Shown piece by piece: positions 39,201 to 48,235 of a DNA stretch of 64,000 nucleotides. Made by a program: the position numbers and the translations under genes. Origin of the DNA: Macrosoma leucophasiata (lineage: Eukaryota; Arthropoda; Insecta; Lepidoptera; Hedylidae); NCBI GenBank assembly GCA_036365455.1, contig JAWQUS010000032.1, positions 11,195,501 to 11,259,500 on the forward strand, written 5' to 3'. Within the stretch, counting starts at the first letter, position 1, and every line of letters starts with the position of its first letter. The notes beneath the pieces were generated by a model that worked only from the letters and a program-made list of their open reading frames with translations, was not told where the DNA came from and made no database searches.

Positions 39201-41094
39201 TGGTGGAGTAAGCTCCAGGCCTCCCCCCAAAAAGGGGAGAGACTCATGCCCAGCAGTGGGACGTATAATGGGTTGCCATTATTATAAAGCCTCCTCTTTT
39301 CTTGAAGTTGGTTAAAAATGTATTATTTGCATGTTCCAAACTTCAACTATAAAAAAATGAGTTGAGGTTGTTTGTATCGACATGAAATTTTGAACACAGC
39401 ATTAAATTTGTTACAACGAGTTCATATATTTTAAATCCCGAGGTGCCCGAAGTAACGAAAAGCTGTTTTCAGATTAATTAGAAAAACATAATATTCAATA
39501 TAAAAATATAATATTTTTCAATATTTTACAGGGATACTACAATAACCCTGAAATGACTGCCGAGATGTTATCCGAGGACGGATGGTTGAAAACAGGAGAC
39601 ATGTTTTACAGGGATGAACATAGGAACTATTACTTTGTAGACCGTCTAAAGTTGCTGCTGAAATATCGAAACCATCAGGTTATTTATTTATTCTAAGCAT
39701 CTTAAACATACTCAGGATTTTTTCATATATATGTTTGGAAACGACTGATTTCGTATATGTACTAAATCAGTCGTTTCCAAACAATTATATTTATAAGAAT
39801 TACATAGTTCTTTAACTATTTATATGTATATAATTTTGATCCAAGTAACTAATAACATTTAATTTGTTGATACATTCAATACTCCATGTTTACTAAAACT
39901 TTCCACAGGTGTCTCCAGCAGAAATAGAGGAAGTGATACAGAAACACCCCAGCGTTCTCCATGTCGCCGTGACGAGCATCCCTGACTTGGAGTGTGGCGA
40001 CTTACCAGTTGCTGTTGTGGTTCGCAATGAAGGAAAACCTGTCACTGCTCAAGAGATCAAAGATTTGGTTAAAGGTATTTCATTTTATTAACGTCGTAGA
40101 GACGTGACGCGAACAAGCTGAATAGATTTTTACCGCTAGTGCGTGCAGTCAGTCAACCGAACAATGGTGGTCAAACCATTGTAATAGGCGCCAGTAAATA
40201 CAATAACGCGCCCGTAGCAAAACTAGGTACAACCACTGTGAGCAAGCACATATTTAATTTTATTTGGGGTACCATTAAAATGCAGAATTGTTCCAGGGCT
40301 CGGTGTTAAACCCGTTGAACAAATTGTAAATAAATCACACAGTATTTGTTTTTGTGTCATAATTTCTCTTCTCAGAAAATATTAGCGTAGAATTTAATAA
40401 AATTATTGTTTAGTATCTTTGCGGACGATGTCGCAGGTACAGCTAGTAGTAAATATAATGTATCAATCTATTGAGCTGAAACATGAGCGACTTGGACCCT
40501 TTAAAACCTACTCCCAACCGAGAATCCGCGAACGCCATCATCGCTGCTTTGGTTTCACCCACGAACTTCGCCTTCATCACAGGGATTCTGTCAGCTCCCT
40601 TCGGCGCATACCATGCCGACCTGTGGCTACCACTTGTTTTCAAGCTGTTAAACTCTAAACTGCACAACCCGTCGACCCGTTTAAGTCGCTTTTTACGATA
40701 GACAGAGGATAGCTCAGCCCCACGAATATGTACCTAATTGGGAAGAAAAATAACTGTCCGTTGTGTCAGTAATTGGATACAAATTATGAAAATTTTGACG
40801 ATCGCGATATCCAGTTTCGTATTGTTATCTGTCAAAGTAGACCAGTGCCACTTTTTATGACAAAATACACTTCTTTGCATTTACTTATTCGTAGCTTCAG
40901 CCCAGTTCTATACACCCGTACAGTACTTTAGAGCGCAGGTTAAAATAAAACCTTAAATGTTTCCAGACAATTTGGCTGACACAAAACAGTTACGGGGAGG
41001 AGTGATTTTCTTGGAATCCATGCCGTTAACTCCAACTACGAAGATCAACAGACCTTTATTGAAGAAAATGGCGTTGGAATTGAAAAGAGAATAA
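21271..41094 (+). CDS. Gene C: complete luciferase-like / 4CL-like acyl-CoA synthetase, 543 aa
   Basis: The only complete copy. Exons: 21271-21426, 26646-26853, 28172-28370, 29437-29559, 29912-30065, 30367-30507, 34211-34336, 36276-36359, 39532-39678, 39909-40074, 40967-41094. They sum to 1632 nt with consistent phases, giving 543 residues, close to the 550 of firefly luciferase. Visible motifs: loop [10 protein letters not shown] (203-212), GYGMSE (338-343), GWLKTGD (414-420), hinge [13 protein letters not shown] (434-446), C-terminal catalytic Lys in TTKINR (Lys527). The position of the family's HHGF holds Q-W-L-S (242-245), and the hinge Gly is Asn444. The ATG at 21271 is chosen because exon 1 of D starts identically and a TATA box lies 163 nt upstream. 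The C-terminus LKRE lacks an SKL peroxisomal signal. Introns carry a mariner, an RTE LINE and a hAT-like MITE 18 nt before the exon 7 acceptor, so splicing there may be affected. Likely fatty or aromatic acid CoA ligase; light emission is not implied. Confidence 0.9.
22545..22940 (+). repeat. GC-rich repeat block, gene C intron 1
   Basis: Contains ATGAGCCGCGGGCGGCAAGA and GACCGAGGTAGCCG. The same block is in gene D intron 1 at 52680-52975 and 53245-53400. It resembles a LINE 5' region, but I cannot place it. It was present before the C/D duplication. Confidence 0.45.
23190..23970. mobile_element. C-specific GC-rich insertion, intron 1
   Basis: About 780 bp of clearly higher GC than its surroundings and missing from the matching part of D. 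Short open stretches only. A LINE 5' UTR is possible. 23398-23440 has an inverted 'aaatttag/ctaaattt' repeat. Confidence 0.4.
24157..24195. repeat. Hairpin with 15-bp perfect arms, gene C intron 1
   Basis: GCGGCAAATGCCTAA and TTAGGCATTTGCCGC around a 9-nt loop. Not seen in D. Confidence 0.65.
24496..24681 (+). mobile_element. Helitron-like (Lep1-type) fragment, gene C intron 1
   Basis: 'aaatgcgaaagtaactctgt', 'ctgaaccgattt' and the end CGCGGGTAACAGCTAG are hallmarks of this family. Confidence 0.6.
24682..26254. other. Gene C intron 1, remaining AT-rich part
   Basis: No gene seen. Aligns with 53690-55250 of gene D at moderate similarity, so it is ancestral intron sequence. 24690-24830 carries the inverse of the 4220-4392 repeat. 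Confidence 0.5.
26255..26395 (+). mobile_element. CR1-like LINE 3' end, gene C intron 1
   Basis: GAAGTGATCACCGTCGCC and CACCAGGGGCGTTGCCAACG; same site as in B (11190) and D (55253). Confidence 0.5.
27405..27640 (-). repeat. tRNA-like repeat unit, gene C intron 2
   Basis: Inverse copy of the unit at 10055-10260. The tRNA-like part is 27446-27519 on the - strand, with the same acceptor, D and T arms. Not in gene B intron 2, so it is a mobile insertion. Confidence 0.6.
27745..28017 (-). mobile_element. BMC1-like LINE tail, gene C intron 2
   Basis: Same ordered blocks as at 5611-5878, inverse. Confidence 0.6.
28781..29076 (+). mobile_element. TAGAGCAAC hAT-like MITE, gene C intron 3
   Basis: Ends CATAGAGCAAC / CTCTA, 8-bp flanks TGGGTAGG and TGGGTATG (one mismatch). 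Present at the same place in D (59022). Confidence 0.65.
31046..31439 (-). repeat. G1 repeat, gene C intron 6
   Basis: Inverse of the unit at 3400. The matching place in D intron 6 (about 61260-61290) lacks it, so it is either lost there or new in C. Confidence 0.6.
31943..32168 (-). repeat. Diverged G1 relative, gene C intron 6
   Basis: Shares GGTTCCCGCCAAAACTC and the ACACGGGCACTGTAATAAAC block with G1, with clear differences elsewhere. Also in D at 61787-62008. Confidence 0.5.
32886..33492 (-). repeat. G1 repeat split by a SINE, gene C intron 6
   Basis: G1 unit interrupted at 33098-33320 by a tRNA-headed SINE. The D counterpart is 62723-63151. Confidence 0.6.
33098..33320 (+). mobile_element. 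tRNA-derived SINE nested in G1, gene C intron 6
   Basis: Head with B box GCGGGTTCGATCCCCGC, body, and a TTTAA-repeat tail. Flanks CATGAAAT and CCTGAAAT suggest an 8-9 bp target duplication within G1. Confidence 0.7.
33680..34192. mobile_element. 513-bp hAT-like MITE 18 nt before exon 7 of gene C
   Basis: Perfect 16-bp inverted ends TAGACCTGAGTCGATC / GATCGACTCAGGTCTA and an exact 8-bp duplication CTGTGTTC (33672-33679, 34193-34200). Gene D has the uninterrupted site with one CTGTGTTC just before its exon 7. Internal sequence is rich in GATCG-type short inverted motifs and codes for nothing recognisable. Confidence 0.9.
34666..35944 (-). mobile_element. mariner element 1, gene C intron 7
   Basis: 1279 bp, inverted ends CGTTGGGGAAAAAGTTTCTT / the inverse of GGTTAGGGAATAAGTC, TA on both sides (34664-34665, 35945-35946). 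Gene D has the corresponding site without the element near 63847. Same length as element 2. Confidence 0.9.
34740..35764 (-). pseudogene. mariner transposase, frameshifted near its N-terminus
   Basis: Cut-and-paste transposase of the DD34D mariner type. The C-terminal 304 residues are open and contain the helix-turn-helix part, SDEKWITYD, FHYDNTRPHTS and SPDLAPSDFHLF, with 34 residues between the last two Asp. The start codon is at 35764-35762, but one A missing from a run near 35718 shifts the frame after about 18 residues. Element 2 keeps that A. The second motif reads HYDNTRPH where element 2 has HHDNARPH. Confidence 0.85.
35982..36178 (+). repeat. Direct repeat, first copy, gene C intron 7
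   Basis: 197 bp, nearly identical to 36610-36811. Contains the microsatellite GTCTGTCTGTCTGTCTG and GGACCGATTTTGACGGGAC, sequence of a common lepidopteran Helitron-like repeat. D has this first copy at 63880-64000. Confidence 0.75.
36610..36811 (+). repeat. Direct repeat, second copy, gene C intron 8
   Basis: The copy lies beyond exon 8, so exon 8 of C sits between two 200-bp direct repeats. The RTE LINE starts at its right end. Confidence 0.75.
36812..39295 (+). mobile_element. RTE-type LINE, internally deleted, gene C intron 8
   Basis: 5' UTR, endonuclease, start of reverse transcriptase, then a jump at about 39062 from the RT coding region into the 3' end (GTGCTTCGGAGGGCACGTTA through CAGTGGGACGTATAATGGG). 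Sits in gene C intron 8 in the sense direction. Confidence 0.8.
37388..39062 (+). pseudogene. RTE endonuclease / reverse transcriptase remnant
   Basis: Begins MTGHQDVGTQASYGKN. The apurinic-type endonuclease is recognised from IGTWNIRGL, IVYAP-like IIQVYAPTSP, IGDFNAKVG, IDYILI and SDHQLL, with the catalytic SDH present. It resembles RTE proteins annotated in Heliconius. Lesions: Trp-to-stop (TGA) at 37586-37588, a frameshift near 38390 and another near 38980. RT motifs SNYRLISLISHA are the last seen; the palm with the YADD-type box is missing. Not functional. Confidence 0.8.
39732..39783. repeat. Perfect 20-bp hairpin, gene C intron 9
   Basis: TGTTTGGAAACGACTGATTT and its exact inverse around a 12-nt loop; shared with B. 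Confidence 0.75.
40483..40701 (+). other. 72-codon ORF inside gene C intron 10
   Basis: Reads [17 protein letters not shown], then [20 protein letters not shown], stop TAG. Related sequence is in the same intron of B (frameshifted) and A (interrupted by a MITE). No family recognised. Could be an old retrocopy or transposon piece inherited with the intron, or a nested small gene. Confidence 0.35.
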
Positions 41095-41166
41095 TAAGCG
41101 TAAATAATAACAGATTTTTCGTCATTGATAAAGGAAACTTATTATATAATAACTCATAGTTCAGTA

Positions 41167-41474
41167 TCGTAGAGCAACTCGGGCTACCGGCCGCCGTGGC
41201 GGACCGGAGTCCCCTCCGTAGCCATAGCGTTTATTACCGATGCAAAACAGTCAATCATTGAAATGCGTGTGACTCACACACACTACAAAAATCGTCTATC
41301 ACTACGTAACTCACACCTTAACTTCAACGAAATACATAAACAATTTCACGCACACGTTTAAACATCTAGGCGACAGACGTAAGCCCATTTGGGCCTGTAC
41401 TTTGACAGAGGGGAAAGCCTGCATATGGCTACTCCCCTCCTGTCCGCCGCGGCCGGTGGCCCGGGTTGCTCTAT
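41167..41474 (+). mobile_element. TAGAGCAAC hAT-like MITE, 3' flank of gene C
   Basis: Ends TCGTAGAGCAAC / GTTGCTCTAT with exact 8-bp duplication GTTCAGTA. A and B have the empty site. Confidence 0.8.
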
Positions 41475-41561
41475 GTTCAGTACCCACAGTCTGTATAAAT
41501 TTGTATTTTAAGAATCTGTAATCTTTTGAATACAACTTTTTTTTTACTTTTAAACGGACTA

Positions 41562-41746
41562 TCTTAATATATATAAATCTCGTGTCACAATGTTTGTCCT
41601 CAATGGACTCCTAAACCACTTAACCGATTATAATAAAATTCGCACACCATGTGCAGTTCGATCCAACTTGAGAGATAGGATAGCTTACATTACGCTATGA
41701 CTAATAGGAGCAGAGCAGCGCGGGCGAAGCCGGGGCGGGCCGCTAG
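41562..41746 (+). mobile_element. Short non-autonomous Helitron
   Basis: Starts TC, ends CTAG after a GC-rich hairpin (GGGCGAAGCCGGGGCGGGCC), inserted between A and T with no target duplication. Gene B shows the empty site near 19668. Confidence 0.75.
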
Positions 41747-42039
41747 TTGTATTATATGAATAATAAGCATAACAGTTCCGAGGTAAGTTTTAAGCTGTAA
41801 GAAAGTTGGTTTGAAAAATAAATGTATTGTAATAATTATCTGCATGGTTTCATGATACCTATTAAAATTTATGTTCACCGTTATCACCTATGTTTTCATT
41901 TATTGCTGTGTAAGTCCCTCTTGCGTATAAATACAAAAAACAGGGAAATATTACTCTCTGCCTACCCTGTAAAGGATTGTGCTTTACATACAATAAACAC
42001 CGGTCAAGGGCGTGTCGAGCCATGCGCAGTGTAGAGTTC

Positions 42040-42300
42040 CGTCCTTATTTACTAACTTTTACATCAGCCAAATGTGAATCGAATTCGCTGACAGAAGTGT
42101 CCGCTAGTCCGCTTCTAATACCAACAGACTACTACCTCCTCAACTAAGTGACAGAATTTACGCTTTTCCGCAATTTACTTGAATTTACAATAAACAAAGT
42201 ACCTACACAAACTGATAAGATTTCGAAGACGAAGTGAACTTCTATCTTTTAGACTTTTAGGCCTGTGGTAATGTCTATGAAATAAATACGAGTATGTATA
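42040..42300. repeat. Dispersed repeat, intergenic C-D
   Basis: CGTGTCGAGCCATGCGCAGT is a stretch common in lepidopteran repeats. No gene. Confidence 0.35.
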
Positions 42301-42399
42301 ATTTCGAAACACAAACAACAGAGCGCGATGTAAATGACGCCTGGCGCTATGTACTCGTATTGCTGCGGAATTTCTATGGAGTTATTCCAAATTTTCGAG

Positions 42400-42867
42400 T
42401 ATAAATATAACTACGTTAAGAAAAACCGACTTCAAAACTGAAAAGTAAAAAATAATAAAGATTTAATTATAATTATATACTACCTATTATTTATATGTGC
42501 TCTATTTACTAATAGGTTTGAAGTCGGTGCCAAGCCTAAAAGAAGTAATTATATTTTAATTACTTAAATATGAATATGAGCAAATTAATACACTGAACAA
42601 CACGTAACCGGCGAATCGTGGGTGTTGGCATGTATGCTTGAATTCATGCATTTACCTCCGCCTACCCCTTCGGGGATTACAGGCGTGAAGTTACGTTTTA
42701 ATACAATGAAACGCCTACTTTAGTGATTTTGGCTTGGCATCGACTTCATACCTTTAAGTAAATAGAGCGCATATAAATAACAGGTAGTATATAATTACAA
42801 TTATATCTTTATTATTTTTTACTTTTCAGTTTTGAAGTCGGTTTCTCTTAACGTAGTTATATTTATT
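42400..42867. mobile_element. Foldback MITE with ~140-bp arms and nested SINE tail
   Basis: Arms 42400-42540 and 42727-42867, e.g. TAAATATAACTACGTTAAG against CTTAACGTAGTTATATTTA. A SINE tail (42603-42703, CCCCTTCGGGGATTACAGG) sits in the centre. Confidence 0.7.
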
Positions 42868-44028
42868 TAATACTTTTTAGTTTATTGCTGCATTGCCAAT
42901 TAGATTAATGTTCACATCTGTTAAATTTGTAAAATGTGACTCTTTTAGCTTCGTGACAATTAGACACTTATTTTAAATTGGTTAGGTTATCGACACGATA
43001 CAAAATTATTACACGACTATACGAAATCAATGAAAAAGTTTTATCCACGAAGGAGTAAATAAGCTGTGTTGTGTCGTCGATGAGTAAATGTGTCATTGTC
43101 ACTTGTTGTCATCTTGTTGCCATGCGCATTAGGACTATCTAGGATGTCAGTGGATTCAACGCATTGTATGACAACTCGCCGTCTATTCTTATTCCTTTAG
43201 TCTGAGGTGAAAGTAAGTAGAAAAATGCTCATAAAATAAAAACTGATGGGCCTATCTGAATCAAATTTATATGGGACCAATTCGAAACTATTCCGCATCA
43301 AACAAAATAAAAATTACGTAAAACCGTCCAGAAATCTCGGCGAAATACGCGTACATTCATTAAAAAAAATATATATATACCGGCCGAATTGAGAACCTTC
43401 TCGTTTTTTGAACTCGGTAAAAAATACATTTGGTCGACTATTACTCGCAAACATGTAAAGCCAACTTAAGTATGATAGTTTTCCTGACAGACAGACAGAT
43501 AGACAGACGGATATGGCGAAACTATAAGGGTTCCTTGTTTACTACGGAACCCTAAAAATTGTATCTTCTCTATCAATGCGACATCGTAGATAAACGGGCA
43601 GTGGATTGTATAATTCACGATATTATTTCAAAGTCAAAGTCAAAGTCAAAATGTTTATTTATCGTTTAGGATTTCAACAATCACTTATGATAATCAGAAT
43701 TAATAACATTGATAAGGTAGGTTAAACTAAGGTGAATAATAATGGCTACACTACTACATAATAATATATAGTTACACTGTTGACAACTGTAAAAATTGAT
43801 ACTCAATAATGTCACTGAAAATAAATAAAATATATCGATACCTTTGGGTAGAAAGGTCGTATAAACCAAAACCCAACTTTTCAGGAGAGCAGAAAAGTGC
43901 TTCTTGTAATGTGCTTCTTGCAATGAACGTGGTTTGTACACCAACGTCGCGACCTATCTTTGGATTTACGACGTCGAATTTAAACTATGTTTAGGTAAAG
44001 CATTTAACACGTTAGGCAGTATAAACCA
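42868..44028. other. Intergenic AT-rich stretch
   Basis: No gene seen. 43480-43556 carries the GACAGACAGACAG...ACTACGGAACCCTAAAAA motif of a widespread lepidopteran repeat (also 47310-47390). 43629-43650 is a short tandem run of TCAAAG. Confidence 0.45.
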
Positions 44029-44215
44029 CTAGCGGCCCGCCCCGGCTTCGCCCGCGCTGCTCCGTTCCTATTAGTCATAGCGTGATGATATATAGCCTAA
44101 AGCCTTCCTCGATAAATGGGCTATCTAACACTGAAATAATTTTTCGGAATAGCAGTTCCTGAGAGTAACGCATTCAAACAAACAAACTCTATAGCTTGAT
44201 AATATTAAAAAAGAG
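44029..44215 (-). mobile_element. Helitron-like fragment
   Basis: Inverse CTAG end followed by GGCCCGCCCCGGCTTCGCCC, mirror of the end at 41746. Confidence 0.55.
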
Positions 44216-44754
44216 AAAATTAAAGTATAGATTATAGTATAGATTTAGTTATAGTATAGATTTACAATTAATGACTATTTTTACAACCTGAAAAAGTATA
44301 AATTATGGTCAATAACATAACTACAAAAAAATCGGCTCTTACACTGAAAATTTTGTGCGAATTTCTGCATTTCGTAGGTTATAGGCACAGCGATAGACAA
44401 AAAATCTGAGAAAATTGGTATAATTAACTCAATTTGGCCGAAATGGTTTATAGGACCTTTCTACGCAAAGGTATTGAATTATATAGGTACACACTTATGT
44501 ATATCGGTAGTATGTCTCATTTCCCGTTTTACAAACTGATAACAAAGAGTTGAGGAACAGAAAAGGAGGCATTCTTTGTCATTCACTGACAGAGTTCAAA
44601 AGGCAAAAATATACTAAAGAAAACACCCCGCCGCAAAAAAATCTGTACATTTTTAAGCTCTTTTTAAAAATAGTAAGTCATATAATTTTTTTTAGTATAC
44701 GGAATTCCGTATACAGGTATAATTGATTATTACACTATTTATTAATAAATAATA

Positions 44755-44901
44755 TTGGAGTGTCTGTTTGCTTGTTGTAATTTAAAAATAACCGCTTTTT
44801 ACTAAATGCATACCTATGTATGTATATACGGTATATCTATATCTATATACATCTATACAAAGAAATAAAGTTGGAGTGTCAAAGTTTGCCGGGTCAGCTA
44901 G
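44755..44901 (+). mobile_element. Helitron-like fragment
   Basis: Ends GCCGGGTCAGCTAG; its start GGAGTGTCTGTTTG resembles the repeat in intron 7 of C and D. Confidence 0.45.
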
Positions 44902-44944
44902 TATTTGATAAATGTAATTCTATAAAAGCATGAAGAAACATTTT

Positions 44945-45235
44945 TATTGGTGGTAGAGCTCCAAGTGCAAGAGCTAGAGGACGTAGGCACCACCGCATTA
45001 CCTAAGCTATCTGCCGCTAAATGCTAGTGTTCGATACTATCGTGTTCCGGTTAGACGGTAATGTATGCCCCTGTAATACCTAACTATCACAGAGATATGA
45101 CACCTTAGGTCTGAGGGGTGGCAACGTATCTGCATGTTGACCTCTGGTTTTTATGTAGATGTCTATAGGCTGCAGTCATCACTTTACATCAATGTGAGCT
45201 GCAAGCTTGTTTTCCACGTTCCTTTCATAAAAACA
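44945..45235 (+). mobile_element. BMC1-like LINE tail, intergenic
   Basis: Same ordered blocks as 5611-5878, somewhat more diverged. Confidence 0.55.
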
Positions 45236-45449
45236 TTTTTTTTAAAATAAAGACGTGTGGCACTCGGGGACTTCCGCGGTAAAGCTATTGCATTTACATA
45301 ATTATCTAAAATTATGCAAAACAAAATAAAATGCAAATAAAAGAAAAAAACAATAGAAAAATTAAACAATAATTTTCTATTAATATTTACCACTTTTTAA
45401 ATATTGAATGGAAAACAAACAATAAAAAAAAATTAACAAAAACAATCTT

Positions 45450-45529
45450 GGCAGCGGTGGGATTCGAACCCACGCCTCCGAAGAGACTGGTGCCTTAAAC
45501 CAGCGCATAGACCGCTCGGCCACGAGGTC
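45450..45529 (-). tRNA. tRNA-Leu(AAG)-like, probable pseudogene
   Basis: On the - strand the anticodon arm CTGGT-TTAAGGC-ACCAG gives anticodon AAG; the long variable arm (CTCTTCGGAG) and T arm GTGGG-TTCGAAT-CCCAC are intact, and T-runs follow as a pol III terminator. The acceptor stem GACCTCG/CGCTGCC has three mismatches of seven and the D arm is one base short, so a working tRNA is doubtful. Confidence 0.5.
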
Positions 45530-47479
45530 AGACGGCGAAATTATACATGACTTTCTTTAAATGAGTTTAAAATTTGTAATTGGAGCGTCCGGTTTTTTCG
45601 TTACGGAATTTCTGAATTCGGTCCCCGCGCTCATAGCCCGCGATAGAAGCTATGCAATAGCTTAAAACAATAAAAAGTGTTTTTACGGATTCATTTCGCG
45701 TACCTATATTAATCGCTTTTCAGCTTCCGTGGTCCCGGGCAGACTGAGGTGACATTTGTCTGACAGAAGTTTGAAAAATTATATGTAGCTTCCTCCATCG
45801 ATTTCGTAAACGCCTTGCGTAGCGTTCAGAATTTACGCAAAAATTACTTATGGAATATCACAATAAAATTGTACTACATGGTGTTATATCTTTGGTATTG
45901 GAGACTTGTAGAACCTACGATCGTATGATATAAGTATTACAACACTTATATCTAAAAAACATTATCGAAGGTAAAATGTTATCATTCTGATTATAAATAT
46001 TATAGGTATAACTATGATGCATAACCGAGTAAAACATAAGATATTGTCGGATATAATCGATAAAATATTCAAATAATTAATCTCGATCATATAATATTAT
46101 GACGGAAACGGATACGATATCAAATTGAACGGATCTCACGGACATCTTGGGCTCTGTGAGTGCTATTATTGACAATTGTAACATAGACTACGTATACATA
46201 TTAGGATATTTTAATGCGCATCCGTTATACGTGTACATATATTACATGTAGGTACAAAAACAATATGCCAGTATTTCCATATATACTTTCAAAATGATAT
46301 CGCGTTCATTACCTGATATATTTTAAATCCTTGATTCTGGAAATCATTACCTGCAGAAAGAGGAGCCGTTATCTGTCATCTAAAATTGGTACGATAAAAG
46401 GAAAATGTGACTCACTGGCACATCTATTAACCTGGGGTGACCAAACGACTAAACCACTGGACTCAGCAAGTTGATAATTTACATGTAGAAGCTGTTTTGG
46501 TTATGTATACCATAGACAAAAAGGTAAGGAAGTTTTTATTAGAAATTTTACTCCTAAAGGTATCTCATAATATATTTTATATATCGTCAAGAAATATATA
46601 AAATACCTAGAGTGAATAACCATTACATGTAGTAAAAGCAAAATAATATCTTAATAGTTGATTAAAAACTAGAATTTAAACTACTTAGTTAAAACATAAT
46701 AATCACAAAATTTTTCAATTCCTTGAGAATGTATATGATAATAGTAGTCATATAAGGAAGGTTAGACCGCACACACATAGATAAACCTATAATGGTTTTA
46801 TGTGTGTCTTTGCATGAAACACCCTAAATTGTAAGATTGTTTATAAAATATATATATATATATATATATATATAATAAAAACATGATTGGTGAATGAATG
46901 ATGAATGTAGATGAATGAGACCAGGATGAAACGAAGTTCGCGGGAAAAGCTTTCATATCGTTATAGTTATTTACTATTGCTGTAACGTTTGAATTTTAAA
47001 CGACTACAGTTTAGTTGGTAGAGGGGGTTTAGTCAACACTTGACTCTAACAAAAATTGGCACTTTAAAGCTTAATAAGTCTCTATCAAAAAATGATATTT
47101 GCACATCCCTTACAGTTTTTAAAGACCTATTTAATGATATTCCACAATATAGAAAACAAAAAAAAGTAACGCGCGTTACATATAGGTAAATATTTTTTTT
47201 AATTCCCTAAATATTTTTTTTATGTTTTTATTCTATAACTTGGTCGATGTGATTAATGTGTGCCAAATTTGAAGTCTCTAGTACCAATAGTTTTTGCGCT
47301 AATCCGCGGACGGAAGACAGACAGACAGACGAAAATGGCGAAACTATAAGAGTTCCTTGTTTACTACGGAATCCTAAAAACCATCACTTGAATGAGGGGA
47401 CAGTATAATAATTCCTAATAAGATAAAGGCATAAATAACAAAATAGTATGATCCCGTTTTAATCAAGCCTCATTTAACT
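45530..47479. other. Intergenic AT-rich stretch upstream of gene D
   Basis: No gene seen. 45655-45765 is a fragment of the 14551 foldback family; (TA)n at about 46849-46874; 47310-47390 the ACTACGGAATCCTAAAAA repeat. Confidence 0.45.
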
Positions 47480-47950
47480 TGTGCAATACTAAGTAACACC
47501 TTATATGGAAGCGAGAGCTGGGTATGCAGCAAAGAGCATGAAAGTAAATTAAACGCGGTCGAGATGAGATCTTTGCGCAAGATCTGCGGTGTATCGCTCA
47601 CCGGTCGCGATCGTAATGAAGATGTAAGAAAGAGGCTTTGTGTGAATGATAGTATCGATGTAAAAATGAAAAAAGGCATGCTTCGATGGTTCGGGCATAT
47701 AGAAGGAATGTCGAATGAGCGAATGATTAAACAGATATACAGATATATATATGCAGAGGCCCAGGAAGGCCAAGACTGACCTACCATGATCAAATAAGTC
47801 GAGTTCTATCTGATGGTGGGGTCCAGTCTTAAGAATCGGCGTGCATGTATGAAGAGAATGATGAAGGTGGACGACGCACGAGAGGTATGTCAGGACTAGG
47901 ATATCTGGCGCTCTACACTCTCTGCCTACCCCGTTAGGGACCTGGCGTGA
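47480..47950 (+). pseudogene. LINE reverse-transcriptase C-terminal fragment
   Basis: Open stretch with VEMRSLRKICGVSL, KKGMLRWFGHIEGM and MIKQIY, the C-terminal region of many non-LTR reverse transcriptases, then the 3' end CTCTGCCTACCCCGTTAGGG. 5'-truncated; not an intact gene. Confidence 0.7.
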
Positions 47951-48075
47951 GGATACAACAACAACCTACTTAAATGGAATCACAAATTCCCAAATAATTC
48001 TGTCCTTATCGTATCGACTATGTATTACATAATTTATCACTATAACTATTTTATAGTTTTATGATAAATGCGCCC

Positions 48076-48083
48076 TATATAAA
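48076..48083 (+). promoter_or_regulatory. TATA box of gene D
   Basis: TATATAAA followed by the same ATCACGGAGT initiator-like stretch as in gene C. Similarity to C extends from about 47975 to the ATG, but with more differences than in introns 3-6. Confidence 0.7.
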
Positions 48084-48235
48084 AGCGCGAGTGCCAATCA
48101 CGGAGTTATTTCACACCGGCGTCTATTTTGGTAAATATATTTTGTATAAATGAAGACTTATCTTCGTGTTTGGAAAATTTACTTAGTCGTACGTAGAAAT
48201 CGGTATCGAACAGGCTTATTGTTTCAGTTGCTAAA

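Larger units (their letters stand above)
41095..41822 (+). other. 3' flank of gene C, interrupted by two insertions
   Basis: Homologous to the A and B flanks but split by a hAT-like MITE (41167-41474) and a Helitron-like element (41562-41746). AATAAA at 41817-41822 is the conserved signal. If used, the mature 3' UTR would contain both insertions. Confidence 0.5.
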
